A DNA stretch of 64,000 nucleotides from Bacteroides bouchesdurhonensis (GCF_900155865.1 NZ_LT707006.1:703626-767625); one strand, 5' to 3'; positions 29,411-38,724 are shown, numbered from the stretch's first letter. Translations and numbers: made by a program. Notes: generated by a model not told the origin, from the letters alone.

Positions 29411-29446
29411 CCCGGACGTACATCCGGGGATTACCGAGATGTACGT
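29411..29446. promoter_or_regulatory. overlapping inverted repeats in the NUDIX-ahpC intergenic region
   Basis: Two inverted repeats overlap: CCCGGA (29411-29416) with TCCGGG (29423-29428), and ACGTACATC (29416-29424) with GATGTACGT (29438-29446), the latter a perfect 9-bp repeat with a 13-nt spacer. They share bases, so they could not form hairpins at the same time. The position, about 115 bp upstream of the ahpC promoter, suggests a regulator site or a small transcript. The rest of the 29284-29667 gap holds the two promoters and nothing else that I can read. Confidence 0.4.
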
Positions 29447-29558
29447 TTGGGGATAACTGTTTATATAGCCGAAAAAGGTAGAAGTATTCATCTTTATCAT
29501 TCTGGTTTTACTGATTTGTTTCATCTATCAGTGCATAGATTTATTCGATTGGACTTTT

Positions 29559-29591
29559 TTTGCAGAAGCCCCCTTTCTACCTTTATCTTTG
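29559..29591 (+). promoter_or_regulatory. ahpC promoter
   Basis: A full Bacteroides-type promoter: -33 TTTG at 29559-29562, a 21-bp spacer, and -7 TATCTTTG at 29584-29591. The predicted start is near 29598, giving a leader of about 70 nt to the ahpC ATG. In Bacteroides ahpCF is under OxyR control, but I could not identify a clear OxyR box. Confidence 0.75.
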
Positions 29592-29667
29592 CATCAGAAA
29601 CGAAAAACAAAATATCGTTTTTACTGTTATAAGTCAATCAATTAAAAACAATAAAAATAAAAAGATT

Positions 29668-30234
29668 ATGGAACCAATTTTAAACTCTCACCTTCCTGAA
29701 TTCAGTGTTCAGGCTTTTCACAACGGTGCTTTTAAGACTATCACTAACAATGACCTGAAAGGTAAATGGGCGGTCCTTTTCTTCTATCCGGCCGACTTTA
29801 CTTTCGTATGTCCGACAGAGTTGGTAGATATGGCCGAGAAATATGACCAGTTCAAGGAAATGGGAGTCGAAATTTATTCGGTAAGTACTGATTCGCATTT
29901 TGTGCATAAAGCTTGGCATGATACTTCTGACAGTATCCGCAAGATTCAGTATCCGATGTTGGCAGATCCGACTGGTGCTTTGAGCCGTGCATTAGGAGTT
30001 TATATCGAAGAAGAAGGAATGGCTTATCGTGGCACGTTCGTAGTAAATCCGGAAGGAAAGATTAAAGTCGTTGAACTGAATGATAATAACATTGGGCGTG
30101 ACGCCAGCGAATTACTTCGTAAGGTAGAAGCTGCTCAGTTTGTAGCAACTCACGACGGAGAAGTTTGTCCGGCTAAATGGAAAAAGGGGGAATCAACCCT
30201 GAAACCAAGTATCGATCTGGTAGGTAAGATTTGA
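29668..30234 (+). CDS. ahpC: alkyl hydroperoxide reductase subunit C (peroxiredoxin)
   Basis: A 188-residue typical 2-Cys peroxiredoxin of the AhpC/Prx1 class. The peroxidatic cysteine is Cys48 in FYPADFTFVCPTE; the resolving cysteine is Cys167 in EVCPAKWKKG. It reduces hydrogen peroxide, organic peroxides and peroxynitrite in the cytoplasm and is recharged by AhpF, encoded next. The ATG at 29668 is chosen because it gives the family's usual N-terminus (MEPILNSHLPEFSVQAF) and length; the in-frame extension upstream runs through the promoter. A terminator-like hairpin follows the stop codon. Confidence 0.97.
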   Translation: MEPILNSHLPEFSVQAFHNGAFKTITNNDLKGKWAVLFFYPADFTFVCPTELVDMAEKYDQFKEMGVEIYSVSTDSHFVHKAWHDTSDSIRKIQYPMLADPTGALSRALGVYIEEEGMAYRGTFVVNPEGKIKVVELNDNNIGRDASELLRKVEAAQFVATHDGEVCPAKWKKGESTLKPSIDLVGKI

Positions 30235-30258
30235 TAAACTACCTTGATCATGTATACG

Positions 30259-30297
30259 AAAGGCCGGTAACGGGAAACGCTGCCGGCCTTTCTTTTA
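30259..30297 (+). terminator. terminator/attenuator between ahpC and ahpF
   Basis: AAAGGCCGG (30259-30267) pairs perfectly with CCGGCCTTT (30283-30291) around a 15-nt loop, followed by CTTTT. It is a strong intrinsic-terminator shape inside the operon, 25 bp after ahpC and before ahpF. Partial read-through would give more AhpC than AhpF. Confidence 0.8.
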
Positions 30298-30319
30298 AAG
30301 AAATGAAAGGAGAGAGAAT

Positions 30320-31870
30320 ATGTTAGATTCAGCATTAAAAGAACAATTAAAAGGTATTTTCGCCGGGTTGGGAGCGAACTTTACCTTCGATATAAATGTA
30401 TCGTCGCAACATGAAAACCGGAATGAACTTCTGGAACTTTTGGAGGATGTAGCTGCTTGTTCCGATCACCTGACTTGTGCTGTGAATGAAGGGGACGGAT
30501 TGGAGTTTACGATCTTAAAGAACGGTGCTCCTACGGGTATTACTTTTAGAGGTATTCCTAATGGACACGAATTTACTTCTCTGCTGCTTGCTATTTTGAA
30601 TCTGGATGGTAAAGGCAAGAATTTCCCGGATGAAGGTGTTTGTAATCGCGTAAAAGCTTTAAAGGGTCCCATCCACCTGGCTACTTATGTATCGCTGACT
30701 TGTACCAACTGTCCGGATGTGGTACAGGCGTTGAATGCTATGACTACGCTAAATCCGTCCATTTCACATGAGATGGTAGATGGAGCGTTGAATCAGGAAG
30801 AAGTGGAAGCATTGAAGATACAAGGAGTGCCTTCGGTCTTTGCGGATGGAAAACTGATTCACGTGGGACGTGGTGAGTTTGGAGAGTTACTGGCAAAACT
30901 TGAAGAACAGTACGGGGTTGATGAGGCTTCACTTTCAACGGAAGAGAAACAGTACGATGTGATTGTGGCCGGAGGAGGCCCTGCAGGAGTTTCCGCAGCT
31001 ATCTATTCCGCCCGAAAAGGGTTGAAAGTAGCGATTGTTGCAGAACGTGTGGGTGGTCAGGTGAAAGAAACTGTAGGAATTGAGAATCTGATTTCTGTTC
31101 CGGAAACTACCGGAAGTGAACTGGCTGATAACTTGAAAACCCATTTGTTGCGTTATCCGGTGGATCTGCTGGAACATCGGAAGATTGAGAAAGTGGAACT
31201 TGTGGGAAAAGAGAAACAAGTAACCACCTCTGTAGGCGAGAAACTGACTACTCCGGCATTGATTATTGCTACCGGAGCAAGTTGGAGGAAACTGAATGTT
31301 CCGGGCGAAACGGAATATATCGGAAGAGGTGTTGCTTTCTGTCCTCATTGTGACGGTCCTTTCTACGTAGGTAAACATGTGGCGGTTGTTGGTGGTGGAA
31401 ACTCCGGTGTGGAAGCAGCTATTGATTTGGCAGGTATTTGTTCCAAAGTGACCGTATTCGAGTTTATGGATGAGTTGAAAGCTGACCAAGTCCTTCAGGA
31501 AAAACTCAGAAGCTTACCGAATGTAGAAGTATTTGTAAGTTCTCAGACTACTGAAGTGATCGGCAATGGAGATAAACTGACTGCCTTGCGTGTAAAAGAC
31601 CGGAAGACAGAAGAAGAACGATTGGTGGAATTGGACGGTGTATTTGTACAGATCGGATTGACAGCGAATAGTGGAGTTTTCCGCGATTTGGTAGAAATGA
31701 ATCGTCCGGGAGAAATTGTGATCGATGCTTTTTGCCGTACCAATGTTCCGGGAGTTTATGCAGCCGGTGATGTTTCTACAGTGCCCTATAAACAAATTAT
31801 TATCTCTATGGGCGAAGGCGCAAAAGCTGCACTTTCTGCCTTTGATGATCGGGTCAGGGGAAATATCTGA
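30320..31870 (+). CDS. ahpF: alkyl hydroperoxide reductase subunit F
   Basis: A 516-residue flavoprotein disulfide reductase that passes electrons from NADH to AhpC. The N-terminal double-thioredoxin-fold domain carries the CxxC Cys128-Cys131 ([10 protein letters not shown]). The FAD-binding GGGPAG motif is at 218-223, the NADH-binding GGGNSG at 358-363, and the redox pair CPHC at 341-344. The C-terminal FAD block ([15 protein letters not shown]) is intact and the length is normal for AhpF. It follows ahpC by 85 bp, separated by a hairpin, and ends at a strong terminator. Confidence 0.97.
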   Translation: MLDSALKEQLKGIFAGLGANFTFDINVSSQHENRNELLELLEDVAACSDHLTCAVNEGDGLEFTILKNGAPTGITFRGIPNGHEFTSLLLAILNLDGKGKNFPDEGVCNRVKALKGPIHLATYVSLTCTNCPDVVQALNAMTTLNPSISHEMVDGALNQEEVEALKIQGVPSVFADGKLIHVGRGEFGELLAKLEEQYGVDEASLSTEEKQYDVIVAGGGPAGVSAAIYSARKGLKVAIVAERVGGQVKETVGIENLISVPETTGSELADNLKTHLLRYPVDLLEHRKIEKVELVGKEKQVTTSVGEKLTTPALIIATGASWRKLNVPGETEYIGRGVAFCPHCDGPFYVGKHVAVVGGGNSGVEAAIDLAGICSKVTVFEFMDELKADQVLQEKLRSLPNVEVFVSSQTTEVIGNGDKLTALRVKDRKTEEERLVELDGVFVQIGLTANSGVFRDLVEMNRPGEIVIDAFCRTNVPGVYAAGDVSTVPYKQIIISMGEGAKAALSAFDDRVRGNI

Positions 31871-31891
31871 TGAATATAAAAAGTTGATAAT

Positions 31892-31938
31892 AAAAGCTAT
31901 AAAGGTATGACCACATATCTTTGTAGCTTTTTGTTTTT
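31892..31938 (+). terminator. intrinsic terminator after ahpF
   Basis: A long imperfect hairpin: AAAAGCTA (31892-31899) with TAGCTTTT (31924-31931), extended inward by AAAG-TATG against CATA-CTTT with single mismatches and a 4-nt loop, followed by a run of T to 31940. The 3' arm overlaps the promoter of the next gene. Confidence 0.85.
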
Positions 31939-31950
31939 TTCATATCTTTG
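31920..31950 (+). promoter_or_regulatory. promoter of the secreted endonuclease/phosphatase-fold gene
   Basis: -33 TTTG at 31920-31923, a 19-bp spacer, and -7 TATCTTTG at 31943-31950. The predicted start is near 31957, 27 nt before the ATG at 31984. The -33 box lies within the 3' arm of the ahpF terminator. Confidence 0.7.
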
Positions 31951-31983
31951 GGGAGTTCTAATAATTATAATCTATTGAAAAAC

Positions 31984-32730
31984 ATGAAAAGTATCTTTTT
32001 ATTGATTCTTACGAGTCTCTTTATCCTTCCGGTACAAGCCCAGCATACATTGAAGCTGATGAGTTATAATATCAGAAATGGGAATGGCATGGACAATGTT
32101 TGTAATTACCGACGCATAGCAGATGTGATTAATAAAGCTGCTCCTGATATAGTAGCTGTGCAGGAATTGGACAGTATGACGAATCGAAGCGGGAAGAAAT
32201 ATGTATTGGGTGAACTTGCTACACTTACCGGGATGCACGCATATTATGCTCCGGCTATTAAACATGATGGAGGCAAATATGGAATAGGAATACTGTCTAA
32301 ACAAGTCCCGGTTCGTTTGAAAACGATGGCTTTGCCGGGAAGGGAAGAATCTCGTATGTTGGTGATGGCAGAATTTAAGGATTATATTTATTGTTGTACT
32401 CATATGTCTTTAACGGAAGAAGATCGTATAAAGTCATTGCAGATACTAAAGGAGTTTGTTTCTTCTTGCAAGAAGCCTTTGTTTCTGGCGGGTGATATGA
32501 ACGATCAACCGGACTCCGAATTCATCAAAGAACTGCAAAAAGAATTCCAGATTATATCCAATCCTAAACAATTAACTTTTCCCGCTTCTCAACCTAAAAT
32601 GACTATAGACTATATTGTGAGTTTAAAACGTAATATGAAGGGAATTTCTGTAAAATCTACAGAAGTAGTGAATGAACCGATAGCATCCGATCATCGTCCG
32701 TTGATTGTAGAATTACGGATGGGCAAATAA
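31984..32730 (+). CDS. secreted endonuclease/exonuclease/phosphatase family protein
   Basis: A 248-residue protein with a signal peptide (MKSIFLLILTSLFILPVQAQ). The EEP fold motifs are in order: LMSYNIRNGNGMD near the N-terminus (Asn), VAVQELDS (metal-binding Glu), LAGDMNDQPDS (Asp/Asn pair) and IASDHRPLIVEL (catalytic Asp-His). It is a metal-dependent phosphodiesterase or phosphatase acting outside the cytoplasm; the substrate could be nucleic acid, a sphingolipid-like headgroup or an inositol phosphate. The start at 31984 gives the signal peptide; the frame is open 12 codons upstream across the promoter. It is transcribed alone and ends at a convergent terminator. Confidence 0.88.
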   Translation: MKSIFLLILTSLFILPVQAQHTLKLMSYNIRNGNGMDNVCNYRRIADVINKAAPDIVAVQELDSMTNRSGKKYVLGELATLTGMHAYYAPAIKHDGGKYGIGILSKQVPVRLKTMALPGREESRMLVMAEFKDYIYCCTHMSLTEEDRIKSLQILKEFVSSCKKPLFLAGDMNDQPDSEFIKELQKEFQIISNPKQLTFPASQPKMTIDYIVSLKRNMKGISVKSTEVVNEPIASDHRPLIVELRMGK

Positions 32731-32848
32731 GCTCTTATATGATAATGTTATATCCATTGCTATTTGGCAATGAGGTGTAAATCAGTTGGCATTGACAGAA
32801 ATGCTAGCCATCATTATTGAATGGTTTCGTAAGAAATGGAAATATGCA

Positions 32849-32889
32849 AAAAAGAGACTCTTCAGTAAAAATGAAGTAGTCTCTTTTTC
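32849..32889. terminator. bidirectional intrinsic terminator
   Basis: AAAAGAGACT then TTCA (32850-32864 area) pairs with TGAA then AGTCTCTTTT (32872-32887 area), with small bulges and a 7-nt loop. A-runs on one side and T-runs on the other make it usable from both strands. It separates the endonuclease-like gene from the convergent ADP-ribosylglycohydrolase gene. Confidence 0.85.
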
Positions 32890-32909
32890 TTGGAATATTC
32901 TATGATTAT

Positions 32910-34436
32910 CTAGTCTGAATAGATGATATACTCCCATGACCTCAACTGGGCATTGCAGTTGTCCTCCAGGACTTCCATTTTCACTTGATGTTTTCCTTTA
33001 GGCAATTGATAACGCCAGAAAAGATCCAAACGGCGGGCATTGGCGTTAGTCGGAAAGACAGCCTCTTCGACAAATTCCCCATCAATATAAAGTTTGGCTT
33101 TCACTTCCGCATCCGGTAGGTTGTGGTTTCTACGGATTGTTCCTCCTCTCAATACAAATCCGGTACCATCGAAATCGAATGTAAGTGTTTTAATATCCGG
33201 GTTATTCAAATCTACTCTCGCAATGGGAACCATATGTGGAAAACTTTGTTCGAAGCGGACTGCTTTGGGTTTTTGAACATTGATTATAACGTTTTCTTGC
33301 TCTACTTTTCCACCGTTTTTCTGTATCATTTCCAGAGCATGTTTATAGCTGATCTGATAGGTTTGATTTAAGGAAAGTGATGTGTATTCAAATACCTTGT
33401 CTTCTGCCCCCTTCAAGCCTTTCATCCAATATTCCGGTATTTTGCTATAGCCTATCATTGTACCCAATATCCCCCCGGCGGAAGAAGGATTACAATCTGA
33501 ATCCTGCCCGGCTCTTGTAGATATTTCCATCGTTTGTGTGAAATCACCGTTTCCATATAAAAGCCCTAAAACAATGTATGCCGCATTGATTTTAGCGTCG
33601 ATATCGAGGGTTTGAAATACTCCGTCCGGACAACCGATGTCTTCCGCATGATATTTTTGTATTTCAAACCAAGTCTGTTTCCAGTCTTTGGGATACTTCT
33701 TATGCCATTTTATAACGTCTGAAATACATTTATAGAATCCACTTTCTTTAGGGATTGTTTTCAGGGCTTCCGTTACAATGTACTGAATATCGTTGGATAC
33801 GAAAGCGAGGCTATACATAGCTCCTACGTATACGCCACCATACCAACCATCACCGTAACACATAAGATGTCCGATTTTGTCACTGACTTGCGAAGCGGAG
33901 TTGGGCATACCCGGATTCATCAATCCGGCAAAGTCAGCCTCTATTTGATAGTCGATATCGTCTGCATGAGGATTGTTCAGCCAGTGTCCGGGGTCCTCTA
34001 TTCCCTGAAGAATATTATATCTTGCTGCCTGATTAGCATGCCATAGCGGATATCCTGCCTGAGCAAACGCTTCTGCAAAGTCTTTTATCGGGGCGTCTAA
34101 ACCTTTCTTTTCAAATACATCCACAAAGGTGAGATCCATGTATATGTCATCATAAAGCCCCGGCCATTCATCCATTGTTTTACTGATATAACCTTCATAC
34201 CAGGGAATGGTCTGATAATCTTGGATGAAAGTGCCTTGAAAACGAAACTCGGTAGGACCACCGAAAGTTACTCCAATGGTTTGTCCCGCCCATCCTCCTT
34301 TTATCTTGTCTAATAATTGGGCTTTGGAGAGGGTGATTTGTTGAGGCAGAGCTTTTGCTTTATCAACGGTGGCAGCAGTACACAAACTAATAATAACAGA
34401 TAGAATGATTGTGTTTAAAAGACATTTCTTTCTCAT
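32910..34436 (-). CDS. exported ADP-ribosylglycohydrolase family protein
   Basis: A 508-residue protein with a signal peptide (MRKKCLLNTIILSVIISLCTA). Residues ~35-370 are the ADP-ribosylglycohydrolase fold: GGWAGQTIGVTFGGPTEF near the start, YDDIYMDLTF (metal-binding acidic cluster), and the second metal site TRAGQDSDCNPSSAGGILGTMIG. The C-terminal ~120 residues form a beta-sandwich-like domain. By family it hydrolyses N-glycosidic bonds to ADP-ribose or ribosides; export suggests scavenging of ribose-containing compounds. It is the last gene of the ribokinase/transporter/nucleoside hydrolase operon and corresponds to the RusGH position of Bacteroides ribose-utilisation (rus) loci. Confidence 0.85.
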   Translation of the reverse strand: MRKKCLLNTIILSVIISLCTAATVDKAKALPQQITLSKAQLLDKIKGGWAGQTIGVTFGGPTEFRFQGTFIQDYQTIPWYEGYISKTMDEWPGLYDDIYMDLTFVDVFEKKGLDAPIKDFAEAFAQAGYPLWHANQAARYNILQGIEDPGHWLNNPHADDIDYQIEADFAGLMNPGMPNSASQVSDKIGHLMCYGDGWYGGVYVGAMYSLAFVSNDIQYIVTEALKTIPKESGFYKCISDVIKWHKKYPKDWKQTWFEIQKYHAEDIGCPDGVFQTLDIDAKINAAYIVLGLLYGNGDFTQTMEISTRAGQDSDCNPSSAGGILGTMIGYSKIPEYWMKGLKGAEDKVFEYTSLSLNQTYQISYKHALEMIQKNGGKVEQENVIINVQKPKAVRFEQSFPHMVPIARVDLNNPDIKTLTFDFDGTGFVLRGGTIRRNHNLPDAEVKAKLYIDGEFVEEAVFPTNANARRLDLFWRYQLPKGKHQVKMEVLEDNCNAQLRSWEYIIYSD

Positions 34437-34462
34437 TTCAAGAGTTTGTATTTTAGGTTTTA

Positions 34463-35452
34463 TTAATTCTGTTTATTTTGGGGCTTATGAAGCATTAGAT
34501 CCTCTATGATCTTTGTCAGTTGTGGAATGGGCATTTGGAAGATCAGTCGGGAATGCAAGCCTTTTGGATCGGCTGTCCATGTGTTACTACCATCGGGGAA
34601 TACTTTCATTATTCCTTTTTCTAGTTTGAAATAGGGGGCGGCTCCGCGTACGGCAACAAGGACTGCTGTCTGGTCCCAACTCATTCTGCCTTCAGGATTG
34701 TCTTGTGGGAGACACATTGAGAAGGCATCAACAATAGGACTACCTTGTATATCGGACGATGCTAAACGTTTACCTGTTGAGATTTCATTACCAATGTCCC
34801 ATCCGCTTAATATAATGGGTGTAGGCCATTCTTCAAAAACAACTACAGAAGCTGTCGAATCCTTCTCTACATTAAATTCTTTTCCTTGAGGCATTCTACC
34901 TGCCATTGCTACCAGTAGTTTAACTTTCTTTTTAACCAAATCGGCTCCGGATAACTTACTATACTCATCAGGTTGCGATTGCAATAAGTTTTTTAAGTTA
35001 GAAAAGAATCCCACAGTTACGATAGTTACACTTGTATCCGGTTGTAGACTCAATATGCGGCGATATACTTTCAGCGCATCTTCACTTTCAGAGGCTGATT
35101 GAGCTTTATGAGGATAGCGTTTGGGTAATTCATCCGTCCAGCGTGGTTCTCGATGCCAAGTAGTCAGGTTGGGCGCATCCCCTTTTACACAACCAACCGG
35201 AATATCAGGCCGACCGAAATAAGTATTGATTACATCGATACAAGGTACTGTCGTCTCACACTTGTTAGAAGATACTGTTGCGAGTATTTTGACTTCTCCC
35301 GAATCAGCTAAGGCATGCAGAGCCGCCAAAGCACCTACATCATCATAATCGGGTGCCATATCAGTATCAAAAATCAAATTTGTGGTTTGTTTGCCATTTG
35401 AGCAGTTACTAAACAGGCATACTGCGAACAGATAAATTAGTAGTTGTTTCAT
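34463..35452 (-). CDS. nucleoside hydrolase lipoprotein
   Basis: A 329-residue lipoprotein (LFSNC, Cys17). The inosine-uridine nucleoside N-ribohydrolase signature is near the N-terminus: DTD at 29-31 and DYDD at 35-38, which bind the catalytic calcium and ribose. VTVGFFSNLKNLLQS and later WDQTAVLVAV fit the fold. It releases ribose from nucleosides outside the cytoplasm. It sits 26 bp upstream of the ADP-ribosylglycohydrolase gene and downstream of the sugar permease, in the RusNH position of a ribose-utilisation locus. Confidence 0.88.
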   Translation of the reverse strand: MKQLLIYLFAVCLFSNCSNGKQTTNLIFDTDMAPDYDDVGALAALHALADSGEVKILATVSSNKCETTVPCIDVINTYFGRPDIPVGCVKGDAPNLTTWHREPRWTDELPKRYPHKAQSASESEDALKVYRRILSLQPDTSVTIVTVGFFSNLKNLLQSQPDEYSKLSGADLVKKKVKLLVAMAGRMPQGKEFNVEKDSTASVVVFEEWPTPIILSGWDIGNEISTGKRLASSDIQGSPIVDAFSMCLPQDNPEGRMSWDQTAVLVAVRGAAPYFKLEKGIMKVFPDGSNTWTADPKGLHSRLIFQMPIPQLTKIIEDLMLHKPQNKQN

Positions 35453-35559
35453 TGTCTTTCTTTTTTAGAGTTTTACGGTTAATAATTTCTTTATGTATTT
35501 TTAGACGTTTTGAAGATATGGATAAATGTTGAATATAAAAGGTAATTTTAAGTCGGCTC

Positions 35560-36564
35560 TTAGTTTCCTCCGGATAGAATGATAAGAATCAGTCCCAGAA
35601 TGAACAGTATGAACATGATAGTCAGCAATAAATTGATCTTTTTGCTGGAACCGCTGAATTCTTTCCAAATGAAGACTCCCCATAAGGCAGCAATCATAGG
35701 AGCACCCTGCCCTAATGCGTAGGAGATGGCTGCTCCGGCTTTCCCGGCTGCAATATAGCTTAGTGCTGTTCCCAATCCCCAGATACATCCGCCTAAAATT
35801 CCGACTAAATGTGTGCTGGCTTTTCCGGCAAAATATTCTTTATAAGTGACTGGTTTCCCGACAAAAGGATGTTTCATCACTAAGGTGTTGAACACAAAAT
35901 TACTAAGAAAAATACCGATGGTGAAAATGAAAAATGCTGTGTAGGGAGTTGCCATTCCTGCAGTCGGTGATTCGAAATTATTTAAATCCATGGAAGCAGC
36001 AACGAAACGATAGAAAAAAGACATTAGTATACCGGCAACTGCGGCAAGGATAATTCCTTTTTTACTACTACCAGCATTTTCCTTTTGCTTTTGTCCGGCT
36101 GCTATCCCATTACAAATAATGGCGATGACAATCAGTAATACTCCTGTAAATAACCAGATCGGATCTCCTTTGGGAGCACTGAAATAGTTGATGAATACTC
36201 CTAATACTAACGCTAATCCTACGCCAAGCGGGAAAGCGACGGCCATTCCTGCAATGGATACGGAGGCTGATAGGAGAATGTTGGAAGCATTAAAGATGAT
36301 ACCTCCGATCAATGCACTAACTATATTCGCAGTACTTACTTGTTGTATGTTTTCGAGAAATCCTACACCGGAACTTCCGAAGCTGCCTAACGTAAATACC
36401 AAAAGAAGTGCGAATAATAGAATACCGATTGTATAATCCCAATAATAAAGTTCGTAACGCCAGTTTTTACTGGCCAGTTTCTGGGTATTTCCCCAGGAAC
36501 CCCAACAAATCATTGTGATGAAGCAGAATATGACTGCTAATGTGTAACTATTAACTATAAACAT
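35560..36564 (-). CDS. inner-membrane sugar (ribose) permease, GRP/RhaT-like
   Basis: A 334-residue protein with ten hydrophobic helices, no signal peptide and no ABC motif. The first helix contains CWGSWGNTQKL, characteristic of the glucose/ribose porter and RhaT-like drug/metabolite transporter superfamily members. It is most likely the ribose importer that feeds the two ribokinases encoded just upstream, in the RusT position of rus loci. Substrate assignment is from context. The start codon is 23 bp downstream of the second ribokinase's stop. Confidence 0.8.
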   Translation of the reverse strand: MFIVNSYTLAVIFCFITMICWGSWGNTQKLASKNWRYELYYWDYTIGILLFALLLVFTLGSFGSSGVGFLENIQQVSTANIVSALIGGIIFNASNILLSASVSIAGMAVAFPLGVGLALVLGVFINYFSAPKGDPIWLFTGVLLIVIAIICNGIAAGQKQKENAGSSKKGIILAAVAGILMSFFYRFVAASMDLNNFESPTAGMATPYTAFFIFTIGIFLSNFVFNTLVMKHPFVGKPVTYKEYFAGKASTHLVGILGGCIWGLGTALSYIAAGKAGAAISYALGQGAPMIAALWGVFIWKEFSGSSKKINLLLTIMFILFILGLILIILSGGN

Positions 36565-36587
36565 GGTATTATAAGGATTTAAAGATT

Positions 36588-37502
36588 TTATTCAATGGTT
36601 CGGATAAATGCACTTACTTCGATAAGAGTCGGAATAGAAGATTGCGCTCCTAATCGTGTCACTGTGATTGCTGCTGCTGCATTTGCAAAACATAGTACAT
36701 CTTTACTTATTTCTCTTTGGGCACAAACTACGGCTAATGCTCCGCAGAATGTGTCGCCTGCTGCAACAGTATCAATAGCTTTTACTTTGAAGCTGGGGAC
36801 TTGCATGATTTCCCGTTCGTTCATCATGTAAACACCTTGGCTTCCCAACGTGATCACTATATTGCGTGCTCCCGATCTTAGTAGGGTTTGAGCAATATCA
36901 TCCAGATTGTTTCCTGTATATTCGATTCCGGAAATGAAAGATGCTTCCAGTTCATTAACTACCAGTATGTCAATGGCTGTCATTAACTCCTCATCGATCA
37001 GACAGGCAGGTGCAGGGTTAAACAATACTTTTTTGCCTTTTTGTTTGGCTAATAAAGCGGTCTTTTTTATCGTTTCGTAAGGAATCTCAGCCTGCATGAC
37101 AACAATATCTGCTTCTTCTATTATTTCAGAGAAATGAGTGATAGATTCGGGCAGTAAGGAATAATTAGCTCCGGGAGCCACTGCTATGCAGTTCTCACCA
37201 CTATTAGCAACGTAGATAAGTGCGGTTCCTGTGGGGTGGTGGGAATCGTCGATGATATAATCCGTGTTGATTCCTTCTTCTGTGAAATGCTTTTTCAGGA
37301 TATCTGCATACATATCATTTCCCAATGCGGTGACAAAAGTCACAGAACCGCCCAGTCTTGCTGCTGCAACGGCTTGGTTCGCCCCTTTTCCACCAAAGGA
37401 TTGAATAAACCTGGCATTACCGACAGTTTCTCCGGGTGCCGGAATATGGCTGACTTGTGCCACCATATCGATATTAGAACTTCCAACAACTACTATTCTC
37501 AT
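36588..37502 (-). CDS. rbsK: PfkB-family sugar kinase, probable ribokinase
   Basis: A 304-residue cytoplasmic kinase. The N-terminal signature GGKGANQAVAAARLGG (ribokinase substrate/lid region) and the C-terminal DTVAAGDTFCGALA containing the catalytic Asp of GAGD-type motifs (here AAGD) are both present. It phosphorylates D-ribose to ribose 5-phosphate. It is a tandem homologue of the next ribokinase, 39 bp away, but clearly diverged, so the two may differ in substrate (for example ribose against a deoxy-sugar or another pentose). The Ala in place of the first Gly of GAGD is a mild departure from the consensus. Confidence 0.88.
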   Translation of the reverse strand: MRIVVVGSSNIDMVAQVSHIPAPGETVGNARFIQSFGGKGANQAVAAARLGGSVTFVTALGNDMYADILKKHFTEEGINTDYIIDDSHHPTGTALIYVANSGENCIAVAPGANYSLLPESITHFSEIIEEADIVVMQAEIPYETIKKTALLAKQKGKKVLFNPAPACLIDEELMTAIDILVVNELEASFISGIEYTGNNLDDIAQTLLRSGARNIVITLGSQGVYMMNEREIMQVPSFKVKAIDTVAAGDTFCGALAVVCAQREISKDVLCFANAAAAITVTRLGAQSSIPTLIEVSAFIRTIE

Positions 37503-37541
37503 TTAAAAATAAAATTATATATATTTGACTTAGGTTTATTC

Positions 37542-38465
37542 TTATACTATCACTTCTCTTTTATAAGGAATGGCACTTTGGGCACCAATACGGGTTACAG
37601 CGAGAGCTGCTGCGGCATTGGCAAATCGCACTGCTTCAGCCAAACTGTGTCCCTCGGACAAATGGACACTGAAAGCTCCACAAAATACATCTCCGGCTCC
37701 GGTTGTATCAATTGTTTCCACTTCTTTAGCCGGAATCATGGTGAATTCATCTTTCTCTTTTACGTAAGCTCCGTCTTTTCCCAATGTGATAACTACATTT
37801 TCGATTCCTTTCTCTCCGATCGCTTCGGCAGCCCGATGTGCACTTTCCGTATCCATAACTTTGATTCCTGACAACATTTCAGCTTCGATACGATTGGGGA
37901 GTATGGTATGTACATTTCTTAAAAAGGAATCACTTAGCGTAGAGGCCGGGGCTGGGTTGAGGATTACTTTCTTACCATATTCATTCGCTATAGATGCAGC
38001 ATATTCTACTGTTTCTAAAGGAACTTCCAGTTGCATAAGTACGATATCCGCTTCTTTAATCTTTTCTCTGGCCTTGTCTATGTCCTCTAAAGAAAGCGAG
38101 CGACTTGCTCCCGGGGCAACAATGATACTGTTTTCGCCAAAAGAATCGACCGATATAAGTGCCACTCCTGATGGACTTTTCTGATCAGTGAAGATAAATT
38201 CAGTATTAATCTTCTCCGATTTATATATTTCCAATGCCTGTAGGCCAAATAAATCATAACCTATTTTGGAGATAAATGTGACTTCGGCTCCTAATCTGGA
38301 AGCGGCAATTGCCTGATTGGCGCCTTTGCCGCCCGGATTCATGTAGAAAGTTCCTCCCAGAATGGTTTCACCGGGCACAGGCAGTCTGCTGGCTTTGACA
38401 ACCATATCAGTGTTGCAACTACCGATTACTACGATCTTAGGTCTATGAATGGACGTTATTTCCAT
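37542..38465 (-). CDS. rbsK: PfkB-family sugar kinase, probable ribokinase
   Basis: A 307-residue ribokinase with intact signatures: NPGGKGANQAIAASRLG near residue 43, the nucleotide-binding NVVITLGKDGAYV, and DTTGAGDVFCGAFSVHL with the catalytic Asp. It is the first gene of the five-gene minus-strand operon (kinase, kinase, permease, nucleoside hydrolase, ADP-ribosylglycohydrolase). Together the set takes exogenous nucleosides to ribose 5-phosphate. The 259-bp space upstream, toward the candidate regulator gene, should hold the promoter, but no TAnnTTTG was found there, as for an activator-dependent promoter. Confidence 0.9.
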   Translation of the reverse strand: MEITSIHRPKIVVIGSCNTDMVVKASRLPVPGETILGGTFYMNPGGKGANQAIAASRLGAEVTFISKIGYDLFGLQALEIYKSEKINTEFIFTDQKSPSGVALISVDSFGENSIIVAPGASRSLSLEDIDKAREKIKEADIVLMQLEVPLETVEYAASIANEYGKKVILNPAPASTLSDSFLRNVHTILPNRIEAEMLSGIKVMDTESAHRAAEAIGEKGIENVVITLGKDGAYVKEKDEFTMIPAKEVETIDTTGAGDVFCGAFSVHLSEGHSLAEAVRFANAAAALAVTRIGAQSAIPYKREVIV

Positions 38466-38724
38466 GGTATTTAAAATTAGGATTGTACAAAAGAAGAAAA
38501 TAATAATATACTGTTTTCTACATTAATCTTCTATTTATATAATCTCAAATTGCATCTATTTCTCAATGAACCTTGTATGTATCGAGAAATGAATATGAAT
38601 TCTATTCTTTGATTAAACAACGTCATTTAACGAATTGTTCTTTTTCCTCAGGGTGTGTAAAGGATATACTTCTTTTGATTATTTATATAATTTCAATGTC
38701 ATTCTTATCAGATAAATTTCTTTC

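Noticed and set aside
30935..31489. 184-codon minus-strand frame inside ahpF
   Set aside because: Antisense to an intact AhpF; Phe/His/Asn-rich nonsense composition.
35501..35788. 95-codon minus-strand frame overlapping the sugar permease
   Set aside because: It reads the permease gene's own strand in another frame and has no support.
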